Of a DNA stretch of 64,000 bases, positions 1 through 7,554 are shown in pieces. The DNA comes from JASLZO01 sp965247995. GTDB taxonomy: Bacteria > Chloroflexota > Dehalococcoidia > UBA6926. The notes beneath the pieces were generated by a model. It was not told the origin of the DNA, made no database searches, and was given only the letters and a program-made list of their open reading frames with translations. Both the position numbers and the translations under genes were made by a program. Where the stretch lies: positions 1,302,001-1,366,000 of the forward strand of contig OZ252041.1 of NCBI GenBank assembly GCA_965247995.1. The letters run 5' to 3'. Each line of letters opens with the position of its first letter. Within the stretch, counting starts at the first letter, position 1.

Positions 1-90
1 TGTCGTCGGATAACCCCCTTCCCCATGATCCTAATCACCAGCATATTAGATCCCAACCCCCATCGCCCTCCGGCGTCGGAACCGACACAA

Positions 91-192
91 TCAGCGACCC
101 TCGACTTCGAGGCCTCCACGGGCGATAGAACGGTTGATCGTAGACAACGACACTCCGAAGTGGCGCGCCGCTTCCGTCTTGCTGACACGCAT
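91..192 (-). CDS. 33-residue helix-turn-helix protein (excisionase-like?)
   Basis: A small reading frame below usual gene-calling limits. It starts at ATG 192 with an excellent Shine-Dalgarno sequence (AAGGAGG, five bases before the start) and ends at TGA 91-93. The product begins MRVSKTEAARHFGVSLSTIN and continues RSIARGGLEVEGR, which reads as a helix-turn-helix of the excisionase/MerR-like type (EAARHFGVS is helix 1, STINRSIARG the recognition helix). Such domains normally continue for 20-30 residues, so it is either a minimal DNA-binding peptide or the stub of a truncated excisionase. It lies about 100 bp downstream of the recombinase gene on the same strand, which fits a directionality factor or small regulator of an integrated element. 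Function is inferred. Confidence 0.5.
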   Translation of the reverse strand: MRVSKTEAARHFGVSLSTINRSIARGGLEVEGR

Positions 193-293
193 GGTGACCT
201 CCTTCTGAGTTTGTCAACGGATGTATCACTGAGAATGCCACGCTATATCGTTCGGCACGCCAATGAACTACCTCGGGGGCACAACAATCAGGA

Positions 294-1139
294 CTAAAGC
301 ATCGGCAATTGGAGAACCGACGGGCCATTGAGAGTCCTCAAAGGCGAATACCGGTGGTGCTGTTCAGTCGCGCGGTCTCGGTTGAACGGCTTATAGACAG
401 CCAACATCTTTGGGGAAGTCCAGCCCATCAAGTCGACGAGGACCGACTCATCCCCCGCCCAAAGACGAACGAACGTGTGCCGGGGCGTGTGCGCTGATGC
501 CCGTGTTCCCTTGATCCCAGCGCGTCGGAAGGCCTTTCTAACCGCTAGACCAGCTGCTTCCCTACTGCTCCAGGGCCACGGGAGTTCTTGTTTGACGATT
601 GATTCCACTTCGCCGCTGATGGGCACTTCGCGCTGTCCGGTCTTCCCGTCGACTGACACCATCCCCCTGCCATCGAACGAAAACGCGTTCACCGAGAACG
701 CTTCCGACAGACGCATCCCGGTATCTGCCAACAGCAGAAGGAAGGCGCGGTCGATGGTGCGTTGCGCGCACAAGAAAAGCTGACGGAACTCACCCGGAGT
801 GAGCACTCGCGCTACTTTGCGCGACAACCTGGGTGTTTCAACCGCCCCCATCGGCGAACCGGCGATGAGTCCCCTGCGGTCCAGCCAGTTGTAGAGATTG
901 CGGAGCAATCGGAAGTAGGTGTCTCGGCTCTCGGATGACGGGCCCATTGTGCCGATGAATCGCTCAAGCGCGGCCGCGTCGACAGGTAGCGCTCCGTCAT
1001 GGACCCGGCAGAAGACGCGCAGACGATACGCGTACGGGCCCAGTGTCCGTTCTGACAATCCTGCTGCGGTTTTAGCGGCGAGGAACGCCGCTACGGCCTC
1101 ATCAGTCCGGATCAGAGACGTTGTCTTCTTGCGACTCAA
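294..1139 (-). CDS. Tyrosine site-specific recombinase / integrase
   Basis: A 281-residue integrase of the phage-integrase/XerC-D superfamily that cuts and rejoins DNA through a covalent tyrosine intermediate. An N-terminal SAM-like core-binding domain (about residues 11-92, with LSERTLGPYAYRLRVF) is followed by the catalytic domain. The catalytic set is visible: R143 in DTGMRLSE, K166 in DGKTGQ, H217 and R220 in HTPRHTF, W240 at the H/W position and nucleophile Y249 in AVYKPF. Translation probably starts at TTG 1139, preceded by a G-rich Shine-Dalgarno sequence (GGGGGGA) seven bases away. The length is typical of short element integrases. The gene lies about 200 bp from a 47-bp tRNA-Asp 3'-half repeat, the usual arrangement for integration into a tRNA gene, so the element probably extends left out of the window. 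Confidence 0.9.
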   Translation of the reverse strand: MSRKKTTSLIRTDEAVAAFLAAKTAAGLSERTLGPYAYRLRVFCRVHDGALPVDAAALERFIGTMGPSSESRDTYFRLLRNLYNWLDRRGLIAGSPMGAVETPRLSRKVARVLTPGEFRQLFLCAQRTIDRAFLLLLADTGMRLSEAFSVNAFSFDGRGMVSVDGKTGQREVPISGEVESIVKQELPWPWSSREAAGLAVRKAFRRAGIKGTRASAHTPRHTFVRLWAGDESVLVDLMGWTSPKMLAVYKPFNRDRATEQHHRYSPLRTLNGPSVLQLPML

Positions 1140-1336
1140 ACTGGTGTCCCCCCAATCTAAAGAGATCGAGGACGCACGATACGGGATGATTGTTTTCGGC
1201 GTTGGAACGCGACCGCAGACTCGAGGGCTACGGGCGGGTTCACCATGGGGGCAAGGGGCAGTCAGTTGCTATGGCCCCTAGGCATGTGTTCCCCACCTCT
1301 TGCACGGCATTCTGCGCGCTCGCCGAGAACTTGTTG

Positions 1337-1383
1337 CCCTGTCAAGGCAGAGATCGCCGGTTCAAATCCGGTCCGGGTCGCCA
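1337..1383 (+). repeat. tRNA-Asp 3'-half fragment, probable att repeat (copy 1)
   Basis: These 47 bases match the 3' half of tRNA-Asp: an anticodon loop CTGTCAA (anticodon GTC), variable region, T-arm with loop TTCAAAT, a 3' acceptor strand CCGGGTC, discriminator G and encoded CCA. No matching 5' acceptor strand (GACCCGG) or D-arm lies upstream, so this is not a complete tRNA. It matches copy 2 (2653-2699) at 44 of 47 positions. With the integrase at 294-1139 it is best read as the attachment-site scar of tRNA-targeted integration. I see no gene in the rest of 1140-1743. A frame on the minus strand across this repeat (ending in RPGPDLNRRSLP) is an antisense-tRNA artefact. Confidence 0.65.
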
Positions 1384-1749
1384 AAACTCTTTCGGCTCCT
1401 GTTCGTCCAGCCCGACTGTTGCGCCGTTGTCAGGCCAGTCAGTAGCGACTACGTGGTTATTTGTTCCGCTAATGCGCACGCGGTGCGAGAAGTTCCGGCG
1501 GACAACGTTCAACACCGCTTCCCGTTGAACGGGTTGTCGGTGCCTCGACGGGGTGCACTCCTCCTTGGTCGGTCTCTGCGGGTACGCGAGCGCTTGCCGG
1601 CAGCGCGCAGATGCGGCTTCAAGGCGTCCAGGAAGGCGAACTGGAGCTTTGGATCTCACAACGCCTCGCGAATGAAGAACGAGCGTGGATTCGTCTAGAC
1701 TCAACCGTCATCCGAAACGGAATGTCGAACAACTCTTGGGGGAATGCTA

Positions 1750-2520
1750 ATGGCAGGCGCAGACACATTGGTATACGAAAAGCGGGGCCGGGTCGCGCAC
1801 ATCACGATCAACCGCCCTGAGTCCATGAACGCGCTGAACCGCGCAACTCAGTCGGCGATCGCGGATGCGTGGGAGGAGATGGGTCAAGACCCCGACATCC
1901 TGGTGGGCATCATCACGGGAGCCGGAGGCCGGGCATTCTCGGCGGGAATGGACCTCAAAGAGCGTGCCGGCGACACCGAGGCCGGGAACACCGCTCCGAT
2001 GCGCACGGTATGGAACGTCGACCTCTGGAAGCCGGTGATCGCAGCCGTCGACGGATACTGCGTCGCCGGCGGGCTGGAGATTTCGCTGTACTGCGACTTT
2101 CGTATCGCTACGGAGCAGTCCCAGTTCGGCCTCCCAGAGCCACGTTGGAGCTTGCTGGCCGGATACGGCCTTCACAACCTCAGCCGCATGACGACGCTCG
2201 GGAACGCGCTGTACATGCAGCTCACCGGCAACCGAATCTCAGCGGATGTTGCGCTGCGGATGGGTCTCATCCAGGAGGTCCTGCCGGACCGCGACGCGCT
2301 GATGGAAAGGGCCGACCAGCTCGCGGCAGACATCCAGTTGTGTGCGCCTTTGGCGGTTCAGGCGATTAAGCGCATCGTGATGACAGGGAAGAACTTACCG
2401 ATCGAATACGCGCAGAGGCTAGCCGCCGACACCGGCAAGCTGATCCAGCAGACCGAGGACTCTGTGGAGGGCCCGAAGGCGTTCGCGGAGAAGCGGCCCC
2501 CAGTGTGGAAGATGCAGTAG
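1750..2520 (+). CDS. Enoyl-CoA hydratase/isomerase family protein (crotonase)
   Basis: A 256-residue crotonase-fold protein, which typically adds water to or isomerises acyl-CoA thioesters via an oxyanion hole. Visible family features are the start DTLVYEKRGRVAHITINRPE, the first oxyanion loop GGRAFSAGMDL, the second CVAGGLEISLYCD, and FGLPEP carrying the first catalytic glutamate. The second glutamate of true hydratases (in the AMEMVLTG motif) seems replaced (ALYMQLTG), so the exact reaction is uncertain. ATG 1750 is preferred over in-frame ATG 1744 because GGGGGA at 1738-1743 gives a six-base spacer. The gene stands alone between the two tRNA-Asp 3'-half repeats and could belong to an integrated segment. 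Confidence 0.85.
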   Translation: MAGADTLVYEKRGRVAHITINRPESMNALNRATQSAIADAWEEMGQDPDILVGIITGAGGRAFSAGMDLKERAGDTEAGNTAPMRTVWNVDLWKPVIAAVDGYCVAGGLEISLYCDFRIATEQSQFGLPEPRWSLLAGYGLHNLSRMTTLGNALYMQLTGNRISADVALRMGLIQEVLPDRDALMERADQLAADIQLCAPLAVQAIKRIVMTGKNLPIEYAQRLAADTGKLIQQTEDSVEGPKAFAEKRPPVWKMQ

Positions 2521-2652
2521 CCCACCCGACCGCGGTACAGGCTTCGCCAATTGGTCTAGCGCCGATCCAACGGGCGCGAACGGTAAGCGCCCACGCTTCG
2601 GGTCGCCGGTCCGAAGGATGCCGGCTCGGATCCAGGACGTCCCGCGAAGCCG

Positions 2653-2699
2653 CCCTGTCAAGGCGGAGATCGCCGGTTCAAATCCGGTTTGGGTCGCCA
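2653..2699 (+). repeat. tRNA-Asp 3'-half fragment, probable att repeat (copy 2)
   Basis: Second copy of the tRNA-Asp 3' half. A perfect anticodon stem CCGCC/GGCGG (2650-2666) encloses CTGTCAA (anticodon GTC), then T-arm, acceptor 3' strand TTGGGTC, discriminator G and CCA ending at 2699. The required 5' acceptor strand GACCCAA is absent. A D-arm-like string (CCAATTGGTCTAGCGC) lies at 2547-2562, nearly 90 bp upstream, too far for a normal tRNA. The intervening bases form several small hairpins (GGGCGC 2572-2577 with GCGCCC 2587-2592; CTTCGG with CCGAAG just after). I read it as an att scar or decayed tRNA; a functional, oddly organised tRNA-Asp is less likely. Confidence 0.6.
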
Positions 2700-2712
2700 G
2701 GTCTGTCGGCGT

Positions 2713-5049
2713 CTACTCCAGTCCAAACTCCCGCGCGGCGAGTGCGGCGTCCCAGTCGAGTGGTAAGCCCTTCGAGACTGCTTTGCTGTATGCGCTTCGA
2801 AGGGCCTCGGCTCCGGCCTGAGACGGGACGCTGCCGGACAGCCGATTCAGCCATGCCTCAGAGAGCGTCTCGTAGGCCTGGTCCAGGTGCCAGTAGAACG
2901 ACGTGAGCCACGCGAGTTCACGTTCGTCCAATGGCGTGGGGATGTCCCGCGGATCGAAGATCTCTTCAGCGACCTTGGTATAGCGCAGGATGCCGGCGCG
3001 ATCCTGTTGATCGTCGCCGTAGTAGCGTTTGCGTTTGAGTTGCTTGAGCCGCTTGCGGTAATCGTCCTCTCCGTAGATCGCGCGTGGCGACCACTCTTGG
3101 CGGAGGTCCATGACATCACGGCCTTCGCCGTCAACGATCGCCACCGCAACGTCAGACCGAAGCGTGCGATCGTGCTGGAACTTCACCGCGTCCCGCAGCA
3201 GGGCTTCCTGGAGCATCAAGGTCAAATCACGTGGGATCTTGCGATACCGATCTCCGCTCATCGCTTCGTTTGAGTCCGCACCGATCCCGCCGGTATTGAA
3301 GATGTAGAAGTTCTGCTCCAATCCGCCATCAGCGATCTCGCGGAGGATTCGGTACATGACGTTTGCGTTGTCGTCCTCGAGCCCGATGATGAACGGGTCC
3401 GAGAAGTACTCGACGTACGGCCGACCCAGCGCGCCTACGGCGGCGCCGGTCTGCACGGCTTCCCCAAACATCAATGAGCGTACGTACTGCTCGGGCGTGA
3501 GGCGCACCAGAGGAGGGACGACGGTGTTCTGCCTCATGACGCCCTGCCAGACAAGGCGGTCCATGTGTTCCATTGGTACGTGGACGGAATCGTGAAGCTC
3601 GCCGTTGGTGGCCGCTTCGAGCACCGGGCTCGCGTTCCGACGGTTTACCAACCGGGAGCGCGACAGGACCATGCGCATATTGCGGACTGGGTTACGGAAG
3701 AAGTCCGGCACGCCGGTGTCCGCCGCGACCGGGACGTTCTCTAGGATCTCGGTGTCGTTCGGCTCTTTCGGAGTCCCTCTCAGGACGTCATAGGTGATCG
3801 GATCGTCGTCTCGGCTTAGGCGGAACGGAACGGCGTAGAAGTTATCTTCCGTGCCATCAATGCTCCGGGTAATCTCGACTGGTTTACCGTTGCGGTGGGC
3901 GGTGATGGGATGTGCCAGTTTCTGGAGCAGGATGATGTCGTCGTTCATCGGGTACACACCCTCAGTCGGGTCGGTCTCCAGACTGAGAAGCTTCGCTAAG
4001 TCGCTCTTCGGCAATTCGAGCATGATCGTTAGCGTGCTCTTCCCGTGGAGCGATGGCCCGAGGGTGACGATGGCGCGATTGGTCCGAGTGCCGTGGATGG
4101 AGTCGACGTGGGCGACGCTGAGGGCGGCTTGTACCGCCAGGCCGTCCGCTTCCTTCGCCTTGAACATGGCGATCGATAGCGGACCCATCTTGTGCTCGCC
4201 GAGATAGTCGAAGCCCAGGTGAAGCGAAAGGCCCCGCTTTGGGGCCTTGAACACGAGTTGGGTGAGTCCGATCTCCTCAATTCGTGCCTTGAGGTCCAGT
4301 GGGAGCTCGATGTCATTCAGCCAATGGGGAAGCGAGATCTCCAAGATGTCCGGTTGCTCGATCCGTTCGTGCGGCTGGAGCTCGAAGGTGAGTTGTTTCC
4401 ACATAAGCGGCAGTTGGAGGTACCACGTGCCAAAAAGGAGCTGACGGGCATGGAACGATCGTTCAGGTACGTCGCCTATCCGCCGGTCCGTTTGTACCAC
4501 GGTATTTCCGTCGGCAAGGGCTAACTTGATGGCCCCTGTGATGTGCGGAATGATCTCCGAGAACAGTGCTTGGTTCTCGGCGCTAAAGGCCAACGAATCG
4601 CGGTTTCGATCGAAACCATCGATGAAGTACTGGGTGAGGTCCGGCCGGCGGGCGACGCCGAGTTGAGAGTAGAAACCGAGACCACCGGAATCCAGGCGGA
4701 TGGCAGCATCAGCCCATGCACGTGCTGCTGCCTCTCCTTTCGCCTCTGCATCTGCGGAGCCCCGCTCGATCGATGCCGCCTCCTCGGCGAGTTCCGATCT
4801 CGCAGCAACTGGAAGGTCCTGGAAGACGCGCATCCGGGCTCGGAGCCACTCGTCCGAAGGGTTGAAGTATTCGCTTGCCGGATCGTGGCCGCGCTTCGCG
4901 ACTGAAATGAGGTCAGCGAGTGCGCGCTCAAACGCTGGATTGACGGGTGGACCCGCCAGCACACCACCGAATGCACTGATGGTCGAGGGTTTCTGGGCTG
5001 TGGCGTTCGCTGCGCTCGGCACGATTCTTCTGCGACCCCCTAGTGCCAA
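2713..5049 (-). CDS. PEPCK(ATP)-like P-loop protein of unknown function
   Basis: A large protein (778 residues from TTG 5049; GTG 5022 or a later start is also possible) resembling ATP-dependent phosphoenolpyruvate carboxykinase. A kinase-1a P-loop GPSLHGKSTLT lies at about residues 331-341, an acidic MNDDIILL follows at about 368-375 where PEPCK has its IGDDE motif, then LTPEQYVRSLMFGEAVQTGA (about 518-537) aligns with the PEPCK LTPEQAMYHFLSGYTAKVAG segment, and FNTGGIGAD (about 584-592) with VNTGWTGG. The P-loop differs from the canonical GLSGTGKTTLS and the protein is some 250 residues longer than PEPCK, with an N-terminal half unlike it. Catalysis of oxaloacetate to PEP is therefore not assured. 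It stands as a single gene downstream of a hairpin-rich intergenic region. Confidence 0.6.
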   Translation of the reverse strand: MALGGRRRIVPSAANATAQKPSTISAFGGVLAGPPVNPAFERALADLISVAKRGHDPASEYFNPSDEWLRARMRVFQDLPVAARSELAEEAASIERGSADAEAKGEAAARAWADAAIRLDSGGLGFYSQLGVARRPDLTQYFIDGFDRNRDSLAFSAENQALFSEIIPHITGAIKLALADGNTVVQTDRRIGDVPERSFHARQLLFGTWYLQLPLMWKQLTFELQPHERIEQPDILEISLPHWLNDIELPLDLKARIEEIGLTQLVFKAPKRGLSLHLGFDYLGEHKMGPLSIAMFKAKEADGLAVQAALSVAHVDSIHGTRTNRAIVTLGPSLHGKSTLTIMLELPKSDLAKLLSLETDPTEGVYPMNDDIILLQKLAHPITAHRNGKPVEITRSIDGTEDNFYAVPFRLSRDDDPITYDVLRGTPKEPNDTEILENVPVAADTGVPDFFRNPVRNMRMVLSRSRLVNRRNASPVLEAATNGELHDSVHVPMEHMDRLVWQGVMRQNTVVPPLVRLTPEQYVRSLMFGEAVQTGAAVGALGRPYVEYFSDPFIIGLEDDNANVMYRILREIADGGLEQNFYIFNTGGIGADSNEAMSGDRYRKIPRDLTLMLQEALLRDAVKFQHDRTLRSDVAVAIVDGEGRDVMDLRQEWSPRAIYGEDDYRKRLKQLKRKRYYGDDQQDRAGILRYTKVAEEIFDPRDIPTPLDERELAWLTSFYWHLDQAYETLSEAWLNRLSGSVPSQAGAEALRSAYSKAVSKGLPLDWDAALAAREFGLE

Positions 5050-5078
5050 TAAACGAGACGGGTTGGCTTGGTTTCGAT

Positions 5079-5188
5079 GGGTAGTCGGATGAGCCCCGGA
5101 TTCGGAGGCGCACCTGCCGAACAGTCCCCACAGACTGTGCCGGGTCTAAACCGGCGACGACGACAGGTGGCGGTATCCGCACCTACCC
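5079..5188 (-). ncRNA. Candidate structured RNA or leader upstream of the PEPCK-like gene
   Basis: The 237-bp gap between the MBL hydrolase and the PEPCK-like gene contains nested complementary segments that fold into a multi-branched structure. The outer helix is GGGTAG (5079-5084) with CTACCC (5183-5188), continued by CGGAT (5086-5090) with ATCCG (5175-5179). An inner helix is CACCTG (5111-5116) with CAGGTG (5164-5169). It encloses hairpins ACAGTC/GACTGT (5121-5126, 5133-5138) and GCCGG/CCGGC (5139-5143, 5151-5155). I recognise no known riboswitch, SRP, 6S or tRNA signature. Strand is uncertain; minus is chosen because both neighbours read that way and it would then be a 5' leader. Confidence 0.35.
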
Positions 5189-5286
5189 CTTGTGCACTTC
5201 GGAGGGCATTCTACCGCTGAAAACCATTATCCGCCACCACGTGGCAACCGGAGTATTCGAATAGCTTGAAGTAAGGACCGATCCGG

Positions 5287-6129
5287 TTAGGCGAGACGGT
5301 AGGAGATTCCTTCGGCGATCGCGACTGCACGACCGTCTTCCCGAAGTTTCTCGAGGTGGGCGATGGCCTGGTGCCTCGCCAGACCCAGCAACCGCTCTGG
5401 AGTGTCCGCGTAGAGACGCGTGAGCATCTCGTCGATGGAACTAAGACCCTCTTCAAGAAGCTCCATGAATTGTGCTTCCCTTTGTTCCCGGTGGCGGACG
5501 AGTTCGTCGATCTTCGCGTCTACCCGCTCGATCGGATCACCATGGCCAGAGAGGATTCTGGTGGCTCCGATCCCCTTCAATGCCTTGAGCGAGGCGATGT
5601 GGTCCGCCATCGAACCGCCTTGGTCGGTACGAACGACGACCGTGCCCTGTCCCATGACGTGGTCGCCCGTAAACAACGCTCCGCTCTCTTCGAGCAAGAA
5701 ACACACCGTTCCGGCGGTGTGTCCCGGGGTCGCGATTGCCATGAGGGTCTTACCACCGAGATCAAACGTCTCGCCGCCCAAAAGCTCCTTGTCGACGACC
5801 TTGCTCCTGCCGCCGAACTCGGCGTCTATCGCAGGAGCGTCCCCGGCGCCCGCAGCGATCCTAGCGCCGGTCGCGTCCTTGAGGACTTTCACGCCGCCGG
5901 CGTGTTCGTGATGGAGATGGCTCACCAGGACCCAGGAGACCGGCACGCTGTCCAGGGTCTCGCGCCAGTAACGGAGAAGCGGCTCCGCGCGGGCTGGCTC
6001 CGGGAACCCCGAATCCACGAAGCTCACAGACGTCAGCCCCTGGACCAGGTAAATGTTCGTCGTCGGTGCATCAGCGTCCGCACCGCCACCAACCGGAACG
6101 CGGTGAACGCCGGGCTCAATCTCGGTCAT
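5287..6129 (-). CDS. MBL-fold metallo-hydrolase
   Basis: A 280-residue metallo-beta-lactamase-fold hydrolase of the LACTB2/glyoxalase II-like group. The metal motif HLHHEH is in VLVSHLHHEHAGG; further ligands are in ATPGHTAG (His) and LFTGDHVMG (Asp), and the C-terminal ILSGHGDPI supplies the last histidine. A helical C-terminal part (about 215-280, with REQREAQFMELLEEG and LARHQAIAHLEKL) resembles the winged-helix cap of LACTB2-type proteins. The substrate cannot be read from sequence; thioesters, nucleic acids or glutathione conjugates are all possible. Its start (ATG 6129) overlaps the hisS stop in an ATGA junction, so the two are co-translated. Confidence 0.85.
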   Translation of the reverse strand: MTEIEPGVHRVPVGGGADADAPTTNIYLVQGLTSVSFVDSGFPEPARAEPLLRYWRETLDSVPVSWVLVSHLHHEHAGGVKVLKDATGARIAAGAGDAPAIDAEFGGRSKVVDKELLGGETFDLGGKTLMAIATPGHTAGTVCFLLEESGALFTGDHVMGQGTVVVRTDQGGSMADHIASLKALKGIGATRILSGHGDPIERVDAKIDELVRHREQREAQFMELLEEGLSSIDEMLTRLYADTPERLLGLARHQAIAHLEKLREDGRAVAIAEGISYRLA

Positions 6130-7406
6130 CTGCGCTCTCCGTGGACCTCGTGATCCGCCACTAACTGATCCAACGCAACGGACCGTTGGTCTCCGGATTC
6201 GAGGTCCCGAACGGTCGCCACACCGCGCGCGAGCTCGTCCTCACCGATGATGACGGCCGAGGAGGCACCAGAGGTGTCCGCTGCACGCAATTGTGCGCGC
6301 AAGCTCCTCGAACCGGTCGGCATCTGGACGCTCAGACCACTCGACCGGAGTTCAGCGGCTAGTTTCAGTGCTGCCGTGTGGGCCTGCTGCCCGAGGTAGA
6401 CGAGAAAGAGGTTGGGGTGGTTGGCGCCGGACGGTTCCAACCCCGCCGCTCTGAGGTTCAGGATCATGCGTTCGATTCCGGAACCGAATCCAACACCCGG
6501 TGTCGGCCGCCCTCCGAGCTGCTCGATCAGGTTGTCGTACCGGCCGCCTGCTCCCAGCGCAGTCTGCGAACCTTCGGTCGCCGGATGAACCTCGAATACG
6601 GTCCGCGTGTAGTAGTCGAGCCCGCGGACAAGCGTCGGGGCGATCTCGTATGGGATTCCCCAAAGATCGACGATCGAGCGCACGCGGGCGAAGTGTTCGG
6701 TGCAGGGAACACAGAGCGACTCGGCGATCTGTGGAGCTTCCGCAATGACTGGCTGGCATTGGTCTTGTTTGCAGTCGAGCAATCGGAGGGGGTTCTTCTC
6801 GTACCGCACTCGACAGTCATCGCAGACCGCGTCCATGCGCGGTTCGTAGTGCGTGCGTACGGCATCGAGATAAGCGGGACGACACGCGCCATCACCGATC
6901 GAGTTGATGCGGAGACTGAGGTCTTGCAACCCCAGGCTTTCGAGGAACGACCAGAGTAGGTGGATGGTCTCGGCATCGACTTCGGGGTTGGGGTCGCCGA
7001 TCGCCTCGGCGCCAAACTGCCAGTGTTGACGGTAACGGCCGGCCTGCGGCCTCTCGTACCGAAAGATTGGGGCGATATAGAACATGCGGACGGGTTGTGG
7101 CAGGGAGTGCATGCCGTGCTGAAGGTATGCGCGGCACACGGGCGCCGTGCCCTCGGGCCGCAGTGTGAGTTGGTCGTCTCCGCGGTCGAGAAAGGTGTAC
7201 ATCTCCTTCTCGACGATGTCCGTGCCCTCACCCACGGTGCGTACGAATACGGACGTTTCTTCGAAGACCGGTGTATCGATGCGGTCGTAGCCGAAACGGC
7301 GGGCTACGTCGCGCGCGGTGTCGCGAACCCAGTCCCAGTACGGCTGGTCGTCTGGGAGGATATCGGTAGTGCCGCGCGGCGTGCGGTATGGCTGTCCGGA
7401 TGTCAC
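6126..7406 (-). CDS. hisS: Histidyl-tRNA synthetase
   Basis: Class II aminoacyl-tRNA synthetase charging tRNA-His in the cytoplasm; 426 residues, a normal length. Motif 1 begins RTPRGTTDILPDD, motif 2 is PIFRYERPQAGRYRQHWQFG, and the histidine-binding motifs GLDYYTRTVFEV and GAGGRYDNL are present. A cysteine-bearing insertion (CDDC, CKQDQC and CVPC) is typical of one bacterial HisS subgroup. The C-terminal anticodon-binding domain starts at about residue 330 (NLFLVYLGQQ). The start is GTG 7406; no in-frame ATG lies just upstream. It is divergent from prfB and overlaps the downstream MBL gene by four bases. Confidence 0.97.
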   Translation of the reverse strand: MTSGQPYRTPRGTTDILPDDQPYWDWVRDTARDVARRFGYDRIDTPVFEETSVFVRTVGEGTDIVEKEMYTFLDRGDDQLTLRPEGTAPVCRAYLQHGMHSLPQPVRMFYIAPIFRYERPQAGRYRQHWQFGAEAIGDPNPEVDAETIHLLWSFLESLGLQDLSLRINSIGDGACRPAYLDAVRTHYEPRMDAVCDDCRVRYEKNPLRLLDCKQDQCQPVIAEAPQIAESLCVPCTEHFARVRSIVDLWGIPYEIAPTLVRGLDYYTRTVFEVHPATEGSQTALGAGGRYDNLIEQLGGRPTPGVGFGSGIERMILNLRAAGLEPSGANHPNLFLVYLGQQAHTAALKLAAELRSSGLSVQMPTGSRSLRAQLRAADTSGASSAVIIGEDELARGVATVRDLESGDQRSVALDQLVADHEVHGERR

Positions 7407-7554
7407 GTGGGTCGCATTTGGGGTGCAGAAGGTGCCAAGACGTATCGCGTCATCTTAGCGCCGCGTCGTGCCCACACCGGCCCGAAGGACCCTCCGATTC
7501 GTCTTGAATTCTCGTAGACTGGGCAGATAGCGCAGGAGAGCGGGTGTTGGACCG

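Noticed and set aside
1342..1704. Minus-strand frame ending RPGPDLNRRSLP
   Set aside because: The tail is the well-known artefact of reading tRNA sequence backwards; there is no other support.
7407..7554. T-box leader upstream of hisS
   Set aside because: A GGTGTGGGCACGACGCGG stretch is faintly similar to the T-box core but the conserved GGGTGGNACCGCG is absent and no terminator follows.
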